From assembly GCF_001434815.1 (NCBI RefSeq), contig NZ_AZDU01000002.1:55742-119741 (forward strand): 64,000 nt of DNA. The letters run 5' to 3'. The notes below the pieces were generated by a model. The model was not told where the DNA came from. It worked only from the letters and a program-made list of their open reading frames with translations, and did not search any database. The position numbers and the translations under genes are program-made. Numbering within the stretch: the first letter of the stretch is position 1; each line of letters opens with the position of its first letter. Origin of the DNA: Lactobacillus equicursoris DSM 19284 = JCM 14600 = CIP 110162 (lineage in GTDB: Bacteria; Bacillota; Bacilli; Lactobacillales; Lactobacillaceae). Positions 33,206 through 42,590 of the stretch are shown here, piece by piece.

Positions 33206-34630
33206 TTATAGATTTTTATCCATGTTAAAAGTTAATTTGGACATCTTGATGGCTTCTTTAAAGAGCTCGCCCCATACCTTTTCGGTTTCCTGGCGGGTAT
33301 GAGCAACCGTTTCTTGGTTAGCCTTGGTTAAGTATGCAGTCAGCTCTTCGCCAGCATACTTTTGACCAGCTTCAATCACTTCTGCCACCCGGCTTCTGAA
33401 GTAGCGGTTTAATTCCGTCAAGTACTTCACGTCCACTTGGACAAATTGTGGGTAGTGGCTTTCAACCAGAGCTGCAAAGGACTTGTAGTACCACCAGGCA
33501 TCATTCATGTTGTAGTCAAGACTAGTGTTACTATATGACGGATCCGTATCATTCATGTTGGTAAAGAACGGAACAAATGGCGTAAAGGTTGGACCGCCGA
33601 TACAAAGCCACATGATGCCGGCCATCTCTTCTGGCACGTCCCGGCGGATTTCCAGGATGTGGGCGTTTTGGGTCCGGTTTAGGCCGATTGGCCGGTAGCG
33701 GTGGTGTTCTTCATCCGTCCCGCGGGTGCCAAAGGGATCAAAGACCGTGTCTTGGTAGTGTGAGCCCAGGATGTATTCGATGTCTTCTTTGCTGATCTTC
33801 TTTTCGGCCTTGCGGATAAATGGCAAGTCTGGGTCTTCAGGGTCTTGCTCAATGCTTGGGTTCAGGATCTTTTGCCCATACCAGACCCGGGAAGTGTTGT
33901 AGTGGCGGTCTTGCTCAGTATAGGTGCCAAAAATGTGGCGGAAGTTCCAGGCGTAGATGTCTGGATTTAAATTGTGGTCAGCCACAAATTCCCGGATGCC
34001 TTCGCTCCACATGAAGTCGTCCGGCTTGTCAAAGTCAACTTCTTCAATGGAAACCCGGTTAGCAGCAATTGCGTAGGCATCGTCTGGAATTCTTTGGGCC
34101 ACCCAGTGGTGACCGGTTACGATTTCCATGTACCAGATTTCGTCCTTATCAGAAAAGAGCACGGAGTTGCCGGCTGGTGACCCATACTTGGCAATCAGCT
34201 TGCCCAGATACTGTACGCCGTCCCGAGCTGAATCAATATAAGGCAAAACGACGTTAACGATGCAGTCTTCGTCAAGACCGTCCACCACTAATGGATCAAA
34301 GGCCAAGGTCCGCTCGTTGCCGTAAGTTGATTCGGTGGCTGACATGGCCACGTTCTTTTCGTTAATCCCGCTTTCTTCATAGTAGCCGTACTTCTTGTAG
34401 TCAACGTTTGGCACGGCTGGGTAGCGGTAGGCATCTTCTGGCAGGTCCATTTCAAACTTGTTCAGCCAAGATTTGATCTTGCGGCCCTTTTGCCCGTGAA
34501 CGGCAGGATTCACGACGAACTTTTGCTGGTTTAATGGAGAAAAGGTATCGTCATTTCTGGCGATCAAGTTGTTGCCATCCATGGCGGCCTTTTTGCCAAC
34601 CAGGATGCTGGTACATGCATCATCTTTCAT
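33206..34630 (-). CDS. C69-family dipeptidase (PepD type)
   Basis: Cytosolic dipeptidase of the Ntn-hydrolase fold. The N-terminal nucleophile is probably Cys6 in DDACTSILVGKKA, exposed after processing of the first five residues, followed by the family segment DGNNLIARNDD. It is 474 residues, as in other lactobacillar PepD proteins. It is inserted between ftsY and ylxM and has a terminator. In a proteolytic milk organism it would degrade dipeptides imported by Opp or Dtp systems (inference). The region upstream (34631-34696) has only a weak ribosome site, AGAAAGAAGA. Confidence 0.93.
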   Translation of the reverse strand: MKDDACTSILVGKKAAMDGNNLIARNDDTFSPLNQQKFVVNPAVHGQKGRKIKSWLNKFEMDLPEDAYRYPAVPNVDYKKYGYYEESGINEKNVAMSATESTYGNERTLAFDPLVVDGLDEDCIVNVVLPYIDSARDGVQYLGKLIAKYGSPAGNSVLFSDKDEIWYMEIVTGHHWVAQRIPDDAYAIAANRVSIEEVDFDKPDDFMWSEGIREFVADHNLNPDIYAWNFRHIFGTYTEQDRHYNTSRVWYGQKILNPSIEQDPEDPDLPFIRKAEKKISKEDIEYILGSHYQDTVFDPFGTRGTDEEHHRYRPIGLNRTQNAHILEIRRDVPEEMAGIMWLCIGGPTFTPFVPFFTNMNDTDPSYSNTSLDYNMNDAWWYYKSFAALVESHYPQFVQVDVKYLTELNRYFRSRVAEVIEAGQKYAGEELTAYLTKANQETVAHTRQETEKVWGELFKEAIKMSKLTFNMDKNL

Positions 34631-34696
34631 AGAAATTGAAAATCTTCTTTCTTTTATTTTTGCAAAAACTAATTCAGGTAACTTTTTGACTAATTC

Positions 34697-35992
34697 TTAC
34701 AGCAAGTCGTGGAAGAGACCAACGGCAAAATTAGCCGCATCAAAGTCGGCCAAATCTTCTGGCTTTTCGCCTAAACCGACCAACTTAACCGGCAGCTTCA
34801 TTTCGTGGCGGATGGCCAAGACCACGCCGCCCTTTGAAGACCCATCTAGCTTGGTTAAAACCAGACCGGTCAGCTTGGTCGTCTTGTCAAATTCCTTAGC
34901 CTGCATCAGGGCATTTTGCCCAGTTGAACCGTCCAAAACCAGCAAAGTTTCAGCTGGCTGGTCCGGCAGCTGCTTTTTGATGGTTCTTTGGATCTTTTCC
35001 AGTTCATTCATCAAGTTGACCTTGTTTTGGAGCCGCCCCGCCGTGTCGACTAAAAGGTAGTCAGCTTGTTCATCGATCGCCTTGGTCAAGCTATCGTAGA
35101 CAACGGCAGCTGGGTCAGCCTGGTCCTTACCGCGAACCACTGGCACGTCAACCCGCTTGCCCCATTCAACCAGCTGCTCGACCGCCCCGGCTCTAAAGGT
35201 ATCGGCGGCAACCAGGATGACCTTTTTGCCTTGATCATGCAGGCGCTTGGCCAGTTTGCCGACCGTCGTGGTCTTGCCCGCGCCGTTGACGCCGACAAAG
35301 AGGTAGACATTTGGCTTGGCACTAGGGTCGTAAGCCAGTTTTTCCTGTTCTGGGTCGCCGTTGTCGTCGTAGACTTCAACCAGCTTTTGCACGATGACCT
35401 TCTTCAAGTCGTCTCTGCTCTTGGCCTTTTGCAGCTTGGCTTCTTCTCGGAGCTGGTCAGTCAAGTCTTCGCTGGTTTCATAGCCAACGTCTGACTCAAT
35501 CAGGAGTTCTTCCAGGTCGTCGAAGAAGTCTTCGTCAACCGTTCTGAATTTGGCCAAGAAGGCATTCAAACGTGCGCCAAAACCCTTGTTGGTCTTGGAC
35601 AAGCCTTTTTCGTACAGTTCAACATTCTGGTCTTCGGTGGTTTCTGCTTCTGGTTCAGGCTCTGCTTCTTCAGTCTTTTCTTCGACTGCTTCTTCCTTGC
35701 TTTCTACATTTTCTTCAGCAACAGGAATTTCTGCTTCAGTTTCTTCCTTAACTTCCTCAGTCTCAGTTTCTTCTGCTTCAGTACTCTCAACAGATTCACT
35801 TTCAACAGATTCTTCCGTCTTTACTGTTTCTTCTTTTGTAGTTTCAGGTGTTTCTGTACTTTCAGGAGCTTCTTCAGCTGCTTCTTCCTTTTCTTCTGCT
35901 TGCTCTTGTTGTTCTTGAGCTTTTTCCTCTTTTTCCTCTTCGGTTTCCTTTTGACCAAAAAGGCTCTTCTTAATGCGATCGAATAATCCCAC
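34697..35992 (-). CDS. ftsY: Signal recognition particle receptor FtsY
   Basis: SRP receptor GTPase at the membrane. A highly acidic low-complexity N-terminal region (Glu/Thr/Ser-rich, about residues 15-130) precedes the NG domain: GVNGAGKTTTVGKLAKRL, DTAGRLQNKVNLMNEL, TKLDGSSKGGVVLAI. It is 431 residues. The start is GTG, two bases after the smc stop. Order rnc-smc-ftsY is conserved. Confidence 0.97.
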   Translation of the reverse strand: MGLFDRIKKSLFGQKETEEEKEEKAQEQQEQAEEKEEAAEEAPESTETPETTKEETVKTEESVESESVESTEAEETETEEVKEETEAEIPVAEENVESKEEAVEEKTEEAEPEPEAETTEDQNVELYEKGLSKTNKGFGARLNAFLAKFRTVDEDFFDDLEELLIESDVGYETSEDLTDQLREEAKLQKAKSRDDLKKVIVQKLVEVYDDNGDPEQEKLAYDPSAKPNVYLFVGVNGAGKTTTVGKLAKRLHDQGKKVILVAADTFRAGAVEQLVEWGKRVDVPVVRGKDQADPAAVVYDSLTKAIDEQADYLLVDTAGRLQNKVNLMNELEKIQRTIKKQLPDQPAETLLVLDGSTGQNALMQAKEFDKTTKLTGLVLTKLDGSSKGGVVLAIRHEMKLPVKLVGLGEKPEDLADFDAANFAVGLFHDLL

Positions 35993-35994
35993 GA

Positions 35995-38900
35995 CTACAC
36001 CTCATCTTGATAATCTTTCAGTGATACTGACAAAACTTGCGATACCCCAGATTCCTGCATCACGACCCCGTACAGCTGGTCGGCCATTTCCATGGTCCCC
36101 CGCCGGTGGGTGATCACGATGAACTGGGTCTTGGTATCATATTGCTTTAAAAAGTGAGCAAAGCGCACAACGTTGGCATCGTCCAGCGCTGCTTCTACTT
36201 CATCTAAAACGCAGAACGGCACTGGGTTGACTTCCAGCATGGCAAAAAGCAGGGTAATCGCAGTTAGTGACCGCTCGCCCCCAGACAAGAGGCTGAGCCG
36301 CTGCAGCTTCTTGCCAGGCGGCTGGGCGATAATCTCAATCCCGCTCTCTAAGAGGTCATCTGGATCGGTCAAAGCCAGTTTGGCATTGCCCCCGCCAAAG
36401 ACCTGCGGGAAGAGGCGGCTAAAGGACTCGGCGATTTGGTTAAAGCTTTCGCTGAAGCGGTCCTTGACCTCTTGGTCCAGTTCATCCATCGACTTTTGCA
36501 GGTTTTCCCGGGCCTCCAGCAAGTCGTTTTGCTGCCCATTCAAAAAGTCATAGCGCTCTTTTACTTCCTGGTATTCATCAATAGCTGCCAGGTTGACCGG
36601 TCCGATATCATCTAAGGACAGCTGGTGGAGCTTGACACTTCTTCTTAGGGCATGGCAGTGCTCTGGCGTATTTTCAACCTGGGCCTGCTTGAGAGCCGCT
36701 TCGTAAGTCAAAGAATAATCTTCACTTAACTGGGTCAGGCGCTGGTTGAGTTTCCCTTGCACCGTTGCCAGGTTAACTGACCGCTCTTCTTGCTCACTAG
36801 CCGCATTTTTCCGCAGGTCATAGTTGCGGGTGGCCACGGCTTCTAGCTGGTTGATCTGACCATTTAACTGGCCCAAAAGCTGGCTGGCCCGGTTTAGCTC
36901 GCCTTCTTTTTCAGCCTTGATTTTTTCCTGCTTGCCCAGATCCAGCAATAATTCTTCTTTCTTGCTGGCTGATAGGTTGCTAGAAGCTGCTAGTGCCTGC
37001 ACCTTGTCTTGGAGCTGCCGAATCTGCTTTTGGCTTGCCCGTTTTTGTCCCTGCTTTTCCTTAATCCGGTTATTCAGGTTTTCCAGCTTGTTTGCCAAAA
37101 CCGCGATCTGCGGATCCAGCTGAGCAAGCTCACTTTGTACGCCTTGGTTGTGGTCCGTGTAGTTTTGGATGGCTTCTTGCAAGTCCGCCATTTCCTGCTT
37201 TTGCTTCTCAGCCTGCTTCTCTAAGGCAGCTCTTTCAGCGGTCACCTTAGCAAGCTCAGCTTGCTGCTTTGCCAAAGCCGCCTTTTGTTCAGCCTGCTGC
37301 CTTTGGTAGAGCTGGCTGGCGCTTTCTAAGCGGCCAACTTCTTTTTCCTGGCTCTTGAAGGTCAAGGCGACTGTATTGATTTCCTGGTCTTGTTCTTGCA
37401 GCTCTTGACCTAATACCGCAAGTTTTTGCTCAATTTCAGCTAATTCTTCAGACTTTTGCTTGAGACTGCGCTCTAGGTCTTGAACATTGGCAGCCAAGGA
37501 TTCGATGGTTTCTTGAGCCTTGGCAATTTCCGCTGTCGTTTGCAGAGGCGAGTTATTCCGCTGGTTTCTAGCACCACCGGTCATGGCCCCGCCTGGGCTG
37601 ATCACGTCCCCGTCCAAGGTGACGACCCGGTAGCGGCCAATCTGCCGGGAAACCTGCATGGCAGTATTCATCTGGTCCACAATGATGATGTTGCCTAACA
37701 GGTACTGGATGGCTGGCTCAATGTTGATCCCGCCCTTAGCTGTTACCAGGTCGCTCGCAACGCCGCAAAAGCCCGGATACTGCTCTAAAGCCCGCTTGGT
37801 TGATTCCGGAATCGCCCGGTAGCGCAAGCCGTCTAGTGGCAAAAAAGTTGCCCGGCCCAGGTGCTGGCGCTTGAGTTGGTCAATAGCATCCCGAGCTGCC
37901 ACACGGTTTTGGGCAACCAGGTTCTGCACGCCCCCGCCTAAAGCCGTCGTCATTGCGGCTTCAAGGTCACTGGGGAAGGTCAAGAGCTCACCGACAGCCC
38001 CGATAATGCCAGGGTAGTGGTCCAGATGGTTCAGGATCTGTCTGACCCCGGCATAGTAGCCTTCGTGCCGCTTTTGGATGTTTTCTAAGGCATCCCGTCT
38101 AGCGGTCAACCTTTGCAGGTTAACCTGGGCCATTTGCAGCTGCTTTTCAGCCGTCTGCTTGTTAATCCCCGCCTTGCCAGCAGCGTCTTGCAGCTGCTGG
38201 TAGTCAGCCTGCTTGGCCTGCCGATCCTGGGTCAGCTTTTTCCCCTTGGACCGCAGTTTTTCCAGCTCCTGCCGGCTGCCTTCCAGCTGACTAGACACGT
38301 CATCATAGCGCTGGTCACGAGATTCTTCACTTCGCTTAATCTCGCTTTCCAAAAAGAGCTGCCGGTTTTTAGCCGTTGTTTGGTCCTGCAGAGTTTGGAT
38401 ATAGTTGTTTCTGGTATCTTCCAGGCGCTGGCGCAGCTGCTCAGGGTCTTCTGTTAGATCAGCAGCCAGCTTTTCTCTCTGGTTTTCAAGAGCATTCTTT
38501 TTAGCTTCTAGTTCACTAGCAGCCTTGTTCAGTTCAGCCAGTTCTTGGTCAGCCTGAACCACTGCCGCTTTTAAAGCTTCCAGCTGCTTTTCGTATTCTT
38601 GCTTGGTTGCCTGGTCATATTGGCTGGATTGCTGGGACACCTGCAAGGAAGTATTGATCTCAGACAGCTGACTGCCTAGCTTAACGACTTCTGCCTGCAG
38701 CTTGTCCCGCTTTTCGCTTTCCAGCTGATATTCTTCCCTTTTAGCGGCCAGCTTGGCTTGGGACTGCTTGACTTCAGCATCCAGCCGGCTTAAGAGCTGT
38801 TTGCTTTCCGCTAGCTTACCCTTGATTTCCTGCTCTTCTTCGCTCAAATTAGAAATTTCAAAGGCTAGCAGGGTCTTTAAGTCATTGTCCAGGGCCGTTT

Positions 38901-39555
38901 TTTGGAACTTGTATTCTTGCGCCAAAGAACTCTGCTCATGCAGGGGCTCAATCCGCTTTTCCAGTTCCTTGACCAGGTCGTTGATCCGGATCAAGTTGTC
39001 GTTGGTCGCCGCCAGCTGCCCTTGGGCCTGCTGCTTTTGCTGCTTAAAGTGCAAAACGCCGGCGGCTTCTTCAAAAATCCCCCGCCGCTCTTTTGCCTGG
39101 GAGTTTAAGATCTGGTCCACCCGGCCCTGGGAGATGATGGCTAAGGAATTTTGTGAAATCCCGGAGTCCATAAAGAGCGCCCGGACATCCCGCAGGCGCA
39201 CTGATTGGTTGTTGATCTGGTAATCATTGTCGCCAGAGGCTAAAATCCGCCGGCTGACCACCACCTGGTCGGCTGGGAAGTCCAGCTCCCGATTTTTATT
39301 GTCAAAAATCATGGTCACCTGCGCCCGGTTTAGGGGCTTGCGGGTGGCAGAACCAGCAAAGATGATGTCTTTCATGTTCCGCCCACGCAAGGACTTGGCG
39401 CTGCCTTCCCCCATCACCCAGCGAATGGCTTCGGTAATATTGCTTTTGCCAGAGCCGTTGGGGCCCACGATACCGGTGATCCCCTTGGTAAAATCGATTA
39501 TGGTCTTATCGGCAAAAGATTTAAATCCATCAATAATTAAACTTGTGAGGGGCAC
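35995..39555 (-). CDS. smc: Chromosome segregation protein SMC
   Basis: Core ATPase of the SMC-ScpAB condensin. Walker A GPNGSGKS is at 31-38; long coiled coils flank a hinge domain near residues 500-670 (GGGVQNLVAQNRVAARDAI, GDVISPGGAMTGG). The C-terminal head has the signature LLSGGERSLTAI and Walker B FCVLDEVEAALD. It is 1186 residues, the expected length. The GTG start overlaps the rnc stop by one base (TAGTG). Confidence 0.98.
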   Translation of the reverse strand: MPLTSLIIDGFKSFADKTIIDFTKGITGIVGPNGSGKSNITEAIRWVMGEGSAKSLRGRNMKDIIFAGSATRKPLNRAQVTMIFDNKNRELDFPADQVVVSRRILASGDNDYQINNQSVRLRDVRALFMDSGISQNSLAIISQGRVDQILNSQAKERRGIFEEAAGVLHFKQQKQQAQGQLAATNDNLIRINDLVKELEKRIEPLHEQSSLAQEYKFQKTALDNDLKTLLAFEISNLSEEEQEIKGKLAESKQLLSRLDAEVKQSQAKLAAKREEYQLESEKRDKLQAEVVKLGSQLSEINTSLQVSQQSSQYDQATKQEYEKQLEALKAAVVQADQELAELNKAASELEAKKNALENQREKLAADLTEDPEQLRQRLEDTRNNYIQTLQDQTTAKNRQLFLESEIKRSEESRDQRYDDVSSQLEGSRQELEKLRSKGKKLTQDRQAKQADYQQLQDAAGKAGINKQTAEKQLQMAQVNLQRLTARRDALENIQKRHEGYYAGVRQILNHLDHYPGIIGAVGELLTFPSDLEAAMTTALGGGVQNLVAQNRVAARDAIDQLKRQHLGRATFLPLDGLRYRAIPESTKRALEQYPGFCGVASDLVTAKGGINIEPAIQYLLGNIIIVDQMNTAMQVSRQIGRYRVVTLDGDVISPGGAMTGGARNQRNNSPLQTTAEIAKAQETIESLAANVQDLERSLKQKSEELAEIEQKLAVLGQELQEQDQEINTVALTFKSQEKEVGRLESASQLYQRQQAEQKAALAKQQAELAKVTAERAALEKQAEKQKQEMADLQEAIQNYTDHNQGVQSELAQLDPQIAVLANKLENLNNRIKEKQGQKRASQKQIRQLQDKVQALAASSNLSASKKEELLLDLGKQEKIKAEKEGELNRASQLLGQLNGQINQLEAVATRNYDLRKNAASEQEERSVNLATVQGKLNQRLTQLSEDYSLTYEAALKQAQVENTPEHCHALRRSVKLHQLSLDDIGPVNLAAIDEYQEVKERYDFLNGQQNDLLEARENLQKSMDELDQEVKDRFSESFNQIAESFSRLFPQVFGGGNAKLALTDPDDLLESGIEIIAQPPGKKLQRLSLLSGGERSLTAITLLFAMLEVNPVPFCVLDEVEAALDDANVVRFAHFLKQYDTKTQFIVITHRRGTMEMADQLYGVVMQESGVSQVLSVSLKDYQDEV

Positions 39556-40253
39556 TATTTTTCCCTTTCATTCAACCGGCTTAAAGCATGCTTAGCCGCA
39601 TCTTGTTCAGCCTTTTTCTTATTGCGGCCCTCGCCTTGAGCCAAGACCTGGCCGTCCACACTGACTTCGACCTCAAAGTGAGGCGGCTGCTGGCTTTCCT
39701 TTAATACCCGGTACTCAATCTTGACCGTCCCATTTTGCTGCAAGAATTCCTGCAGGTCAGTCTTAAAGTCTCGAGACGGGGTAAAGTAGCCGGCATCAAT
39801 CAAAGGATAAACCGTCTGCTTTAAAAAGTTTTCAACAGCACCGATGCCCTGGTCTAAGAACAAGGCACCGTTAAAGGCTTCAAACACGTCTTCCAGGAGC
39901 GCCTTGCGTTCCCGGCCACCGGCCTTTTCTTCGCCGACGCCCAGCTGGATTTCTTCTTTAAAGCCGCATTCTAAGGCGACTTTAGAAAAACCTTCCGTTC
40001 TCACAATATTGGATCTCAGGCGGGTCAATTCGCCTTCATTTAGCTTTTGAAAATGGCGGTAGAGGTAGTCAGAAACCGTAAATTCCAAGACCGCATCGCC
40101 CAAGAATTCCAGCTTTTCGTAATTGCCATAATTTTTACGAGGATTTTCGTTTACGTAAGATGAGTGGGTGAAGGCTTCTTCGAGCAGCCGTTCATCCTTA
40201 AACTTGACTCCATAGTCATCAGATAGCTTTTTAATAAATTTAGTCGAAACCAT
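39555..40253 (-). CDS. rnc: Ribonuclease III
   Basis: Cleaves double-stranded RNA in rRNA maturation and mRNA decay. The catalytic signature NYEKLEFLGDAVLEFTVSDYL is complete, and a C-terminal double-stranded-RNA-binding domain begins at DFKTDLQEFLQQNG. It is 232 residues. A TATAAT with extended TG lies 29 bases upstream of the ATG, so rnc-smc-ftsY may start here. Confidence 0.97.
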   Translation of the reverse strand: MVSTKFIKKLSDDYGVKFKDERLLEEAFTHSSYVNENPRKNYGNYEKLEFLGDAVLEFTVSDYLYRHFQKLNEGELTRLRSNIVRTEGFSKVALECGFKEEIQLGVGEEKAGGRERKALLEDVFEAFNGALFLDQGIGAVENFLKQTVYPLIDAGYFTPSRDFKTDLQEFLQQNGTVKIEYRVLKESQQPPHFEVEVSVDGQVLAQGEGRNKKKAEQDAAKHALSRLNEREK

Positions 40254-40281
40254 GCTTGTTTCAGTCCTTTCGTATCATTGA

Positions 40282-40287
40282 AATTAT
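40282..40287 (-). promoter_or_regulatory. Extended -10 promoter element of rnc-smc-ftsY
   Basis: TGGTATAAT on the minus strand (hexamer 40282-40287); no clear -35. Confidence 0.45.
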
Positions 40288-40331
40288 ACCAAAAAGGCCG
40301 CCAGCCTTGCCGAATTTTTAGCAATCCATAT

Positions 40332-40357
40332 AAAAAACTCTGTTAAAAAACAGAGTT
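40332..40357 (-). terminator. Terminator of the oligopeptide-binding protein gene
   Basis: On the minus strand AACTCTGTT (40349-40357), four-base loop, AACAGAGTT (40336-40344) and a T-run. Confidence 0.88.
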
Positions 40358-40381
40358 CCTTAATACTTGTCAAAAATTTGT

Positions 40382-42157
40382 CTACTTCTTAAAGCCCACC
40401 TTGTACCAGAGCGGGTGGTTGTTGTTTTCTTGAGAAGATTCAAGAGAGTAATTAAGCAAGTTCTTGTTGATGGCCATGATCCGGTAAGAGCTGGTCAAAG
40501 GAATGACATATGCCTGGTCTTGCATGTACTCTTGCCATTCCTTAAAGACCTTGATCCGGTAGTTCAGATTAAAGGATTTTTCTGAGTCCATCTCATTGAT
40601 CAGCTTGGTGTTCTTATCTGTCGCAAAGCGGCCAAGATTATACTGGGTCCCGGAACCATAGATCCCATTTTGGGATGGCTCATCGTTTAGGCTCCAGCCA
40701 GCAATGAACATGTCTACTTGGGAATCATCGCTGAACAAGAGACTGTAAAAGCTGTTGAATTCCATCAAGCTGCCGGACGTTAAGGTCACGTGAAGGCCGA
40801 TCTTGCGCCACATCTTAATATAGTTGTTGATGATCTTGACTTGGCTAGAATCCCTAGTCATGGCAGCCAGGTGGATGGTTAGCTTGTGCCCTTGCGGGTC
40901 GCGGCGGTATTTTTCACCCTTCTTGCGCTTGTAGCCTGCCTTGTCCAAAAGCTCTTCGGCTTTTTTCGGGGAATATGGGTAGCCTTCAAGGCTGTCATTG
41001 TAGTAGTCGCCATATTCAGCAGGAATCAAGGTCTTGATTCTAAAGGTCAAGCCAGACGTATATTTGCGCTCAATCTCAGTAACGTTCATGGCATAGCCAA
41101 TGGCCTGCCGCAGGGACTTGTTGGCCATCTTGGCCTTTTTGTTCATCTTGACCTGGCTAGTCTTAGCATCCCAAGTCCCCAGCTTAAAGCCTAAGTAAGT
41201 GTAGCTCAGTGGAATATTCGCCACAAAGTTGTAGCCTTTTTGCTTTTTAATCTGGCTCCACTGGGAATTGACCACTTCGATGACATCATAAGTCTTTTGC
41301 TTGATGGCGGTTGCCACTGACTTAGGCGAGATGATGGAGATCACGATCTTTGATAGACTTGGCGTACCCCGCCAGTAGTACTTGTTGGGTACCCAAGTAA
41401 CTGATTGACCAGTCACCATGCTCTTAACCCGGTAAGGACCAAAGTAAAGAGGCTTTTGCCGAATCTGGTAGCTGGTCTTGAGCTTTTTAAAAGGGACGCT
41501 CTTTAAATAGTGATAAGGCACTGCTGATTCGCAGAAGTAGCCATTCCCCGTCTTCAGCATCCCCGGGTGCATGGCTAAAAAGTGGATGACAACTTTGCGG
41601 CCATTTTCCCCATCAGGCATCTCGATCCCCGAAATCGTCTTGGCCTGGCCATCGTGGTAGGCCTTTAAGCCAACAACATCTTGCAAGGATGAAGTATAGT
41701 GGGCAGAATTGGTGGCCCGGTTGGCGATGACCTCATAAGCATACTCAACGTCCTTAGCTACGACCTGCTTGCCGTCAGACCACTTTACGCCCTTCTTGAT
41801 GGTAATCGTGATTGTTTTAGCCTGCCGGTCTAAGGAAAACTTGGCAGGGCCACTGTTGGTGATGTTATAGCTGTTATCCGTATCAAACAAGGACTCAGAG
41901 CCAAACTGGGCCAGCTTGGCTTCAGTCGTAGAATCAGCCAGTTCGTCTGAAAAGATCCCAGAAAAAGGCGTATCCGTCTCAAGAGCGACCTTGATGGTGC
42001 CGGACTTTTTGGTCGTGCCAAAGCTGGTCGCAATTGGGAACTGCATGGCATCTTCGGCACCGCTATTGGTGTTCTTTTTGCTAGTTTTTTGTTGACCGCA
42101 GGCTGTTAGCAAGAATGCCGCTAACAGGCAAACCGTCAGGAAGCGAATTTTCCTCAT
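40382..42157 (-). CDS. Oligopeptide ABC transporter substrate-binding lipoprotein (family 5, OppA-like)
   Basis: Extracytoplasmic peptide receptor, 591 residues. Lipoprotein signal: MRKIRFLTVCLLAAFLLTAC with cleavage before Cys20. The family-5 pattern is present (KKGVKWSDGKQVVAKDVEYAYEV; later AYVIPLTSSYRIMAIN). It is flanked by its own terminator and is not next to oppB-F genes. It separates acpP from rnc, which are often close in Firmicutes, and likely arose by insertion of a duplicated receptor gene. AGGGG precedes the ATG. Confidence 0.94.
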   Translation of the reverse strand: MRKIRFLTVCLLAAFLLTACGQQKTSKKNTNSGAEDAMQFPIATSFGTTKKSGTIKVALETDTPFSGIFSDELADSTTEAKLAQFGSESLFDTDNSYNITNSGPAKFSLDRQAKTITITIKKGVKWSDGKQVVAKDVEYAYEVIANRATNSAHYTSSLQDVVGLKAYHDGQAKTISGIEMPDGENGRKVVIHFLAMHPGMLKTGNGYFCESAVPYHYLKSVPFKKLKTSYQIRQKPLYFGPYRVKSMVTGQSVTWVPNKYYWRGTPSLSKIVISIISPKSVATAIKQKTYDVIEVVNSQWSQIKKQKGYNFVANIPLSYTYLGFKLGTWDAKTSQVKMNKKAKMANKSLRQAIGYAMNVTEIERKYTSGLTFRIKTLIPAEYGDYYNDSLEGYPYSPKKAEELLDKAGYKRKKGEKYRRDPQGHKLTIHLAAMTRDSSQVKIINNYIKMWRKIGLHVTLTSGSLMEFNSFYSLLFSDDSQVDMFIAGWSLNDEPSQNGIYGSGTQYNLGRFATDKNTKLINEMDSEKSFNLNYRIKVFKEWQEYMQDQAYVIPLTSSYRIMAINKNLLNYSLESSQENNNHPLWYKVGFKK

Positions 42158-42225
42158 TAAAAATCCCCTCTGTTAATTACTCTTCTAGTTGTATAGTTTA
42201 GCATAATGTGAAAAAGAATTCTTAA

Positions 42226-42264
42226 AGCAAAAAAGCACTCATCAATTAACGATGATGAATGCTT
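42226..42264 (-). terminator. Terminator of acpP
   Basis: On the minus strand a 12-base stem (42253-42264 with 42233-42244, with two mismatches) is followed by TTTTT. Confidence 0.83.
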
Positions 42265-42296
42265 CCAAATTAATTTTCACTTAGCTTGGTAAAGAA

Positions 42297-42539
42297 TTAC
42301 CCTTGGTGGCTTTTGATGTAGGCTACAGCGTCGCCCACAGTAGCCAGCTTTTCGGCTTCTTCGTCAGGAATTTCTGCACCGAATTCGTCTTCCAGCTGCA
42401 TGACAAATTCTACCAAGTCGATTGAGTCTGCATCCAGGTCTTGGGTGAAGTTGGTGTCCATGGTGATCTTGCTTTGGTCCAATTGGAAGTTGTCCGCAAT
42501 CAGCTTGGCAATCTTGTCAAAAATTTCTTGTTCAGTCAT
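42297..42539 (-). CDS. acpP: Acyl carrier protein
   Basis: Carries acyl chains on 4'-phosphopantetheine. The modified Ser is Ser39 in DLDADSIDLVEF. Acidic, 80 residues. It lies 51 bases after plsX with a good AAGGAG site and is followed by a terminator. fabD and fabG, often nearby, are absent. Presumably serves PlsX and the fatty-acid synthase. Confidence 0.97.
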   Translation of the reverse strand: MTEQEIFDKIAKLIADNFQLDQSKITMDTNFTQDLDADSIDLVEFVMQLEDEFGAEIPDEEAEKLATVGDAVAYIKSHQG

Positions 42540-42590
42540 CGCGATGTTCTCCTTAAACTTTTTCTTGTCTTTTTATCTACTTACGAAAAT

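Noticed and set aside
35550..35918. Long Ser/Val-rich open frame on the plus strand
   Set aside because: It is the antisense of the acidic low-complexity N-terminus of FtsY; no ribosome site or promoter.
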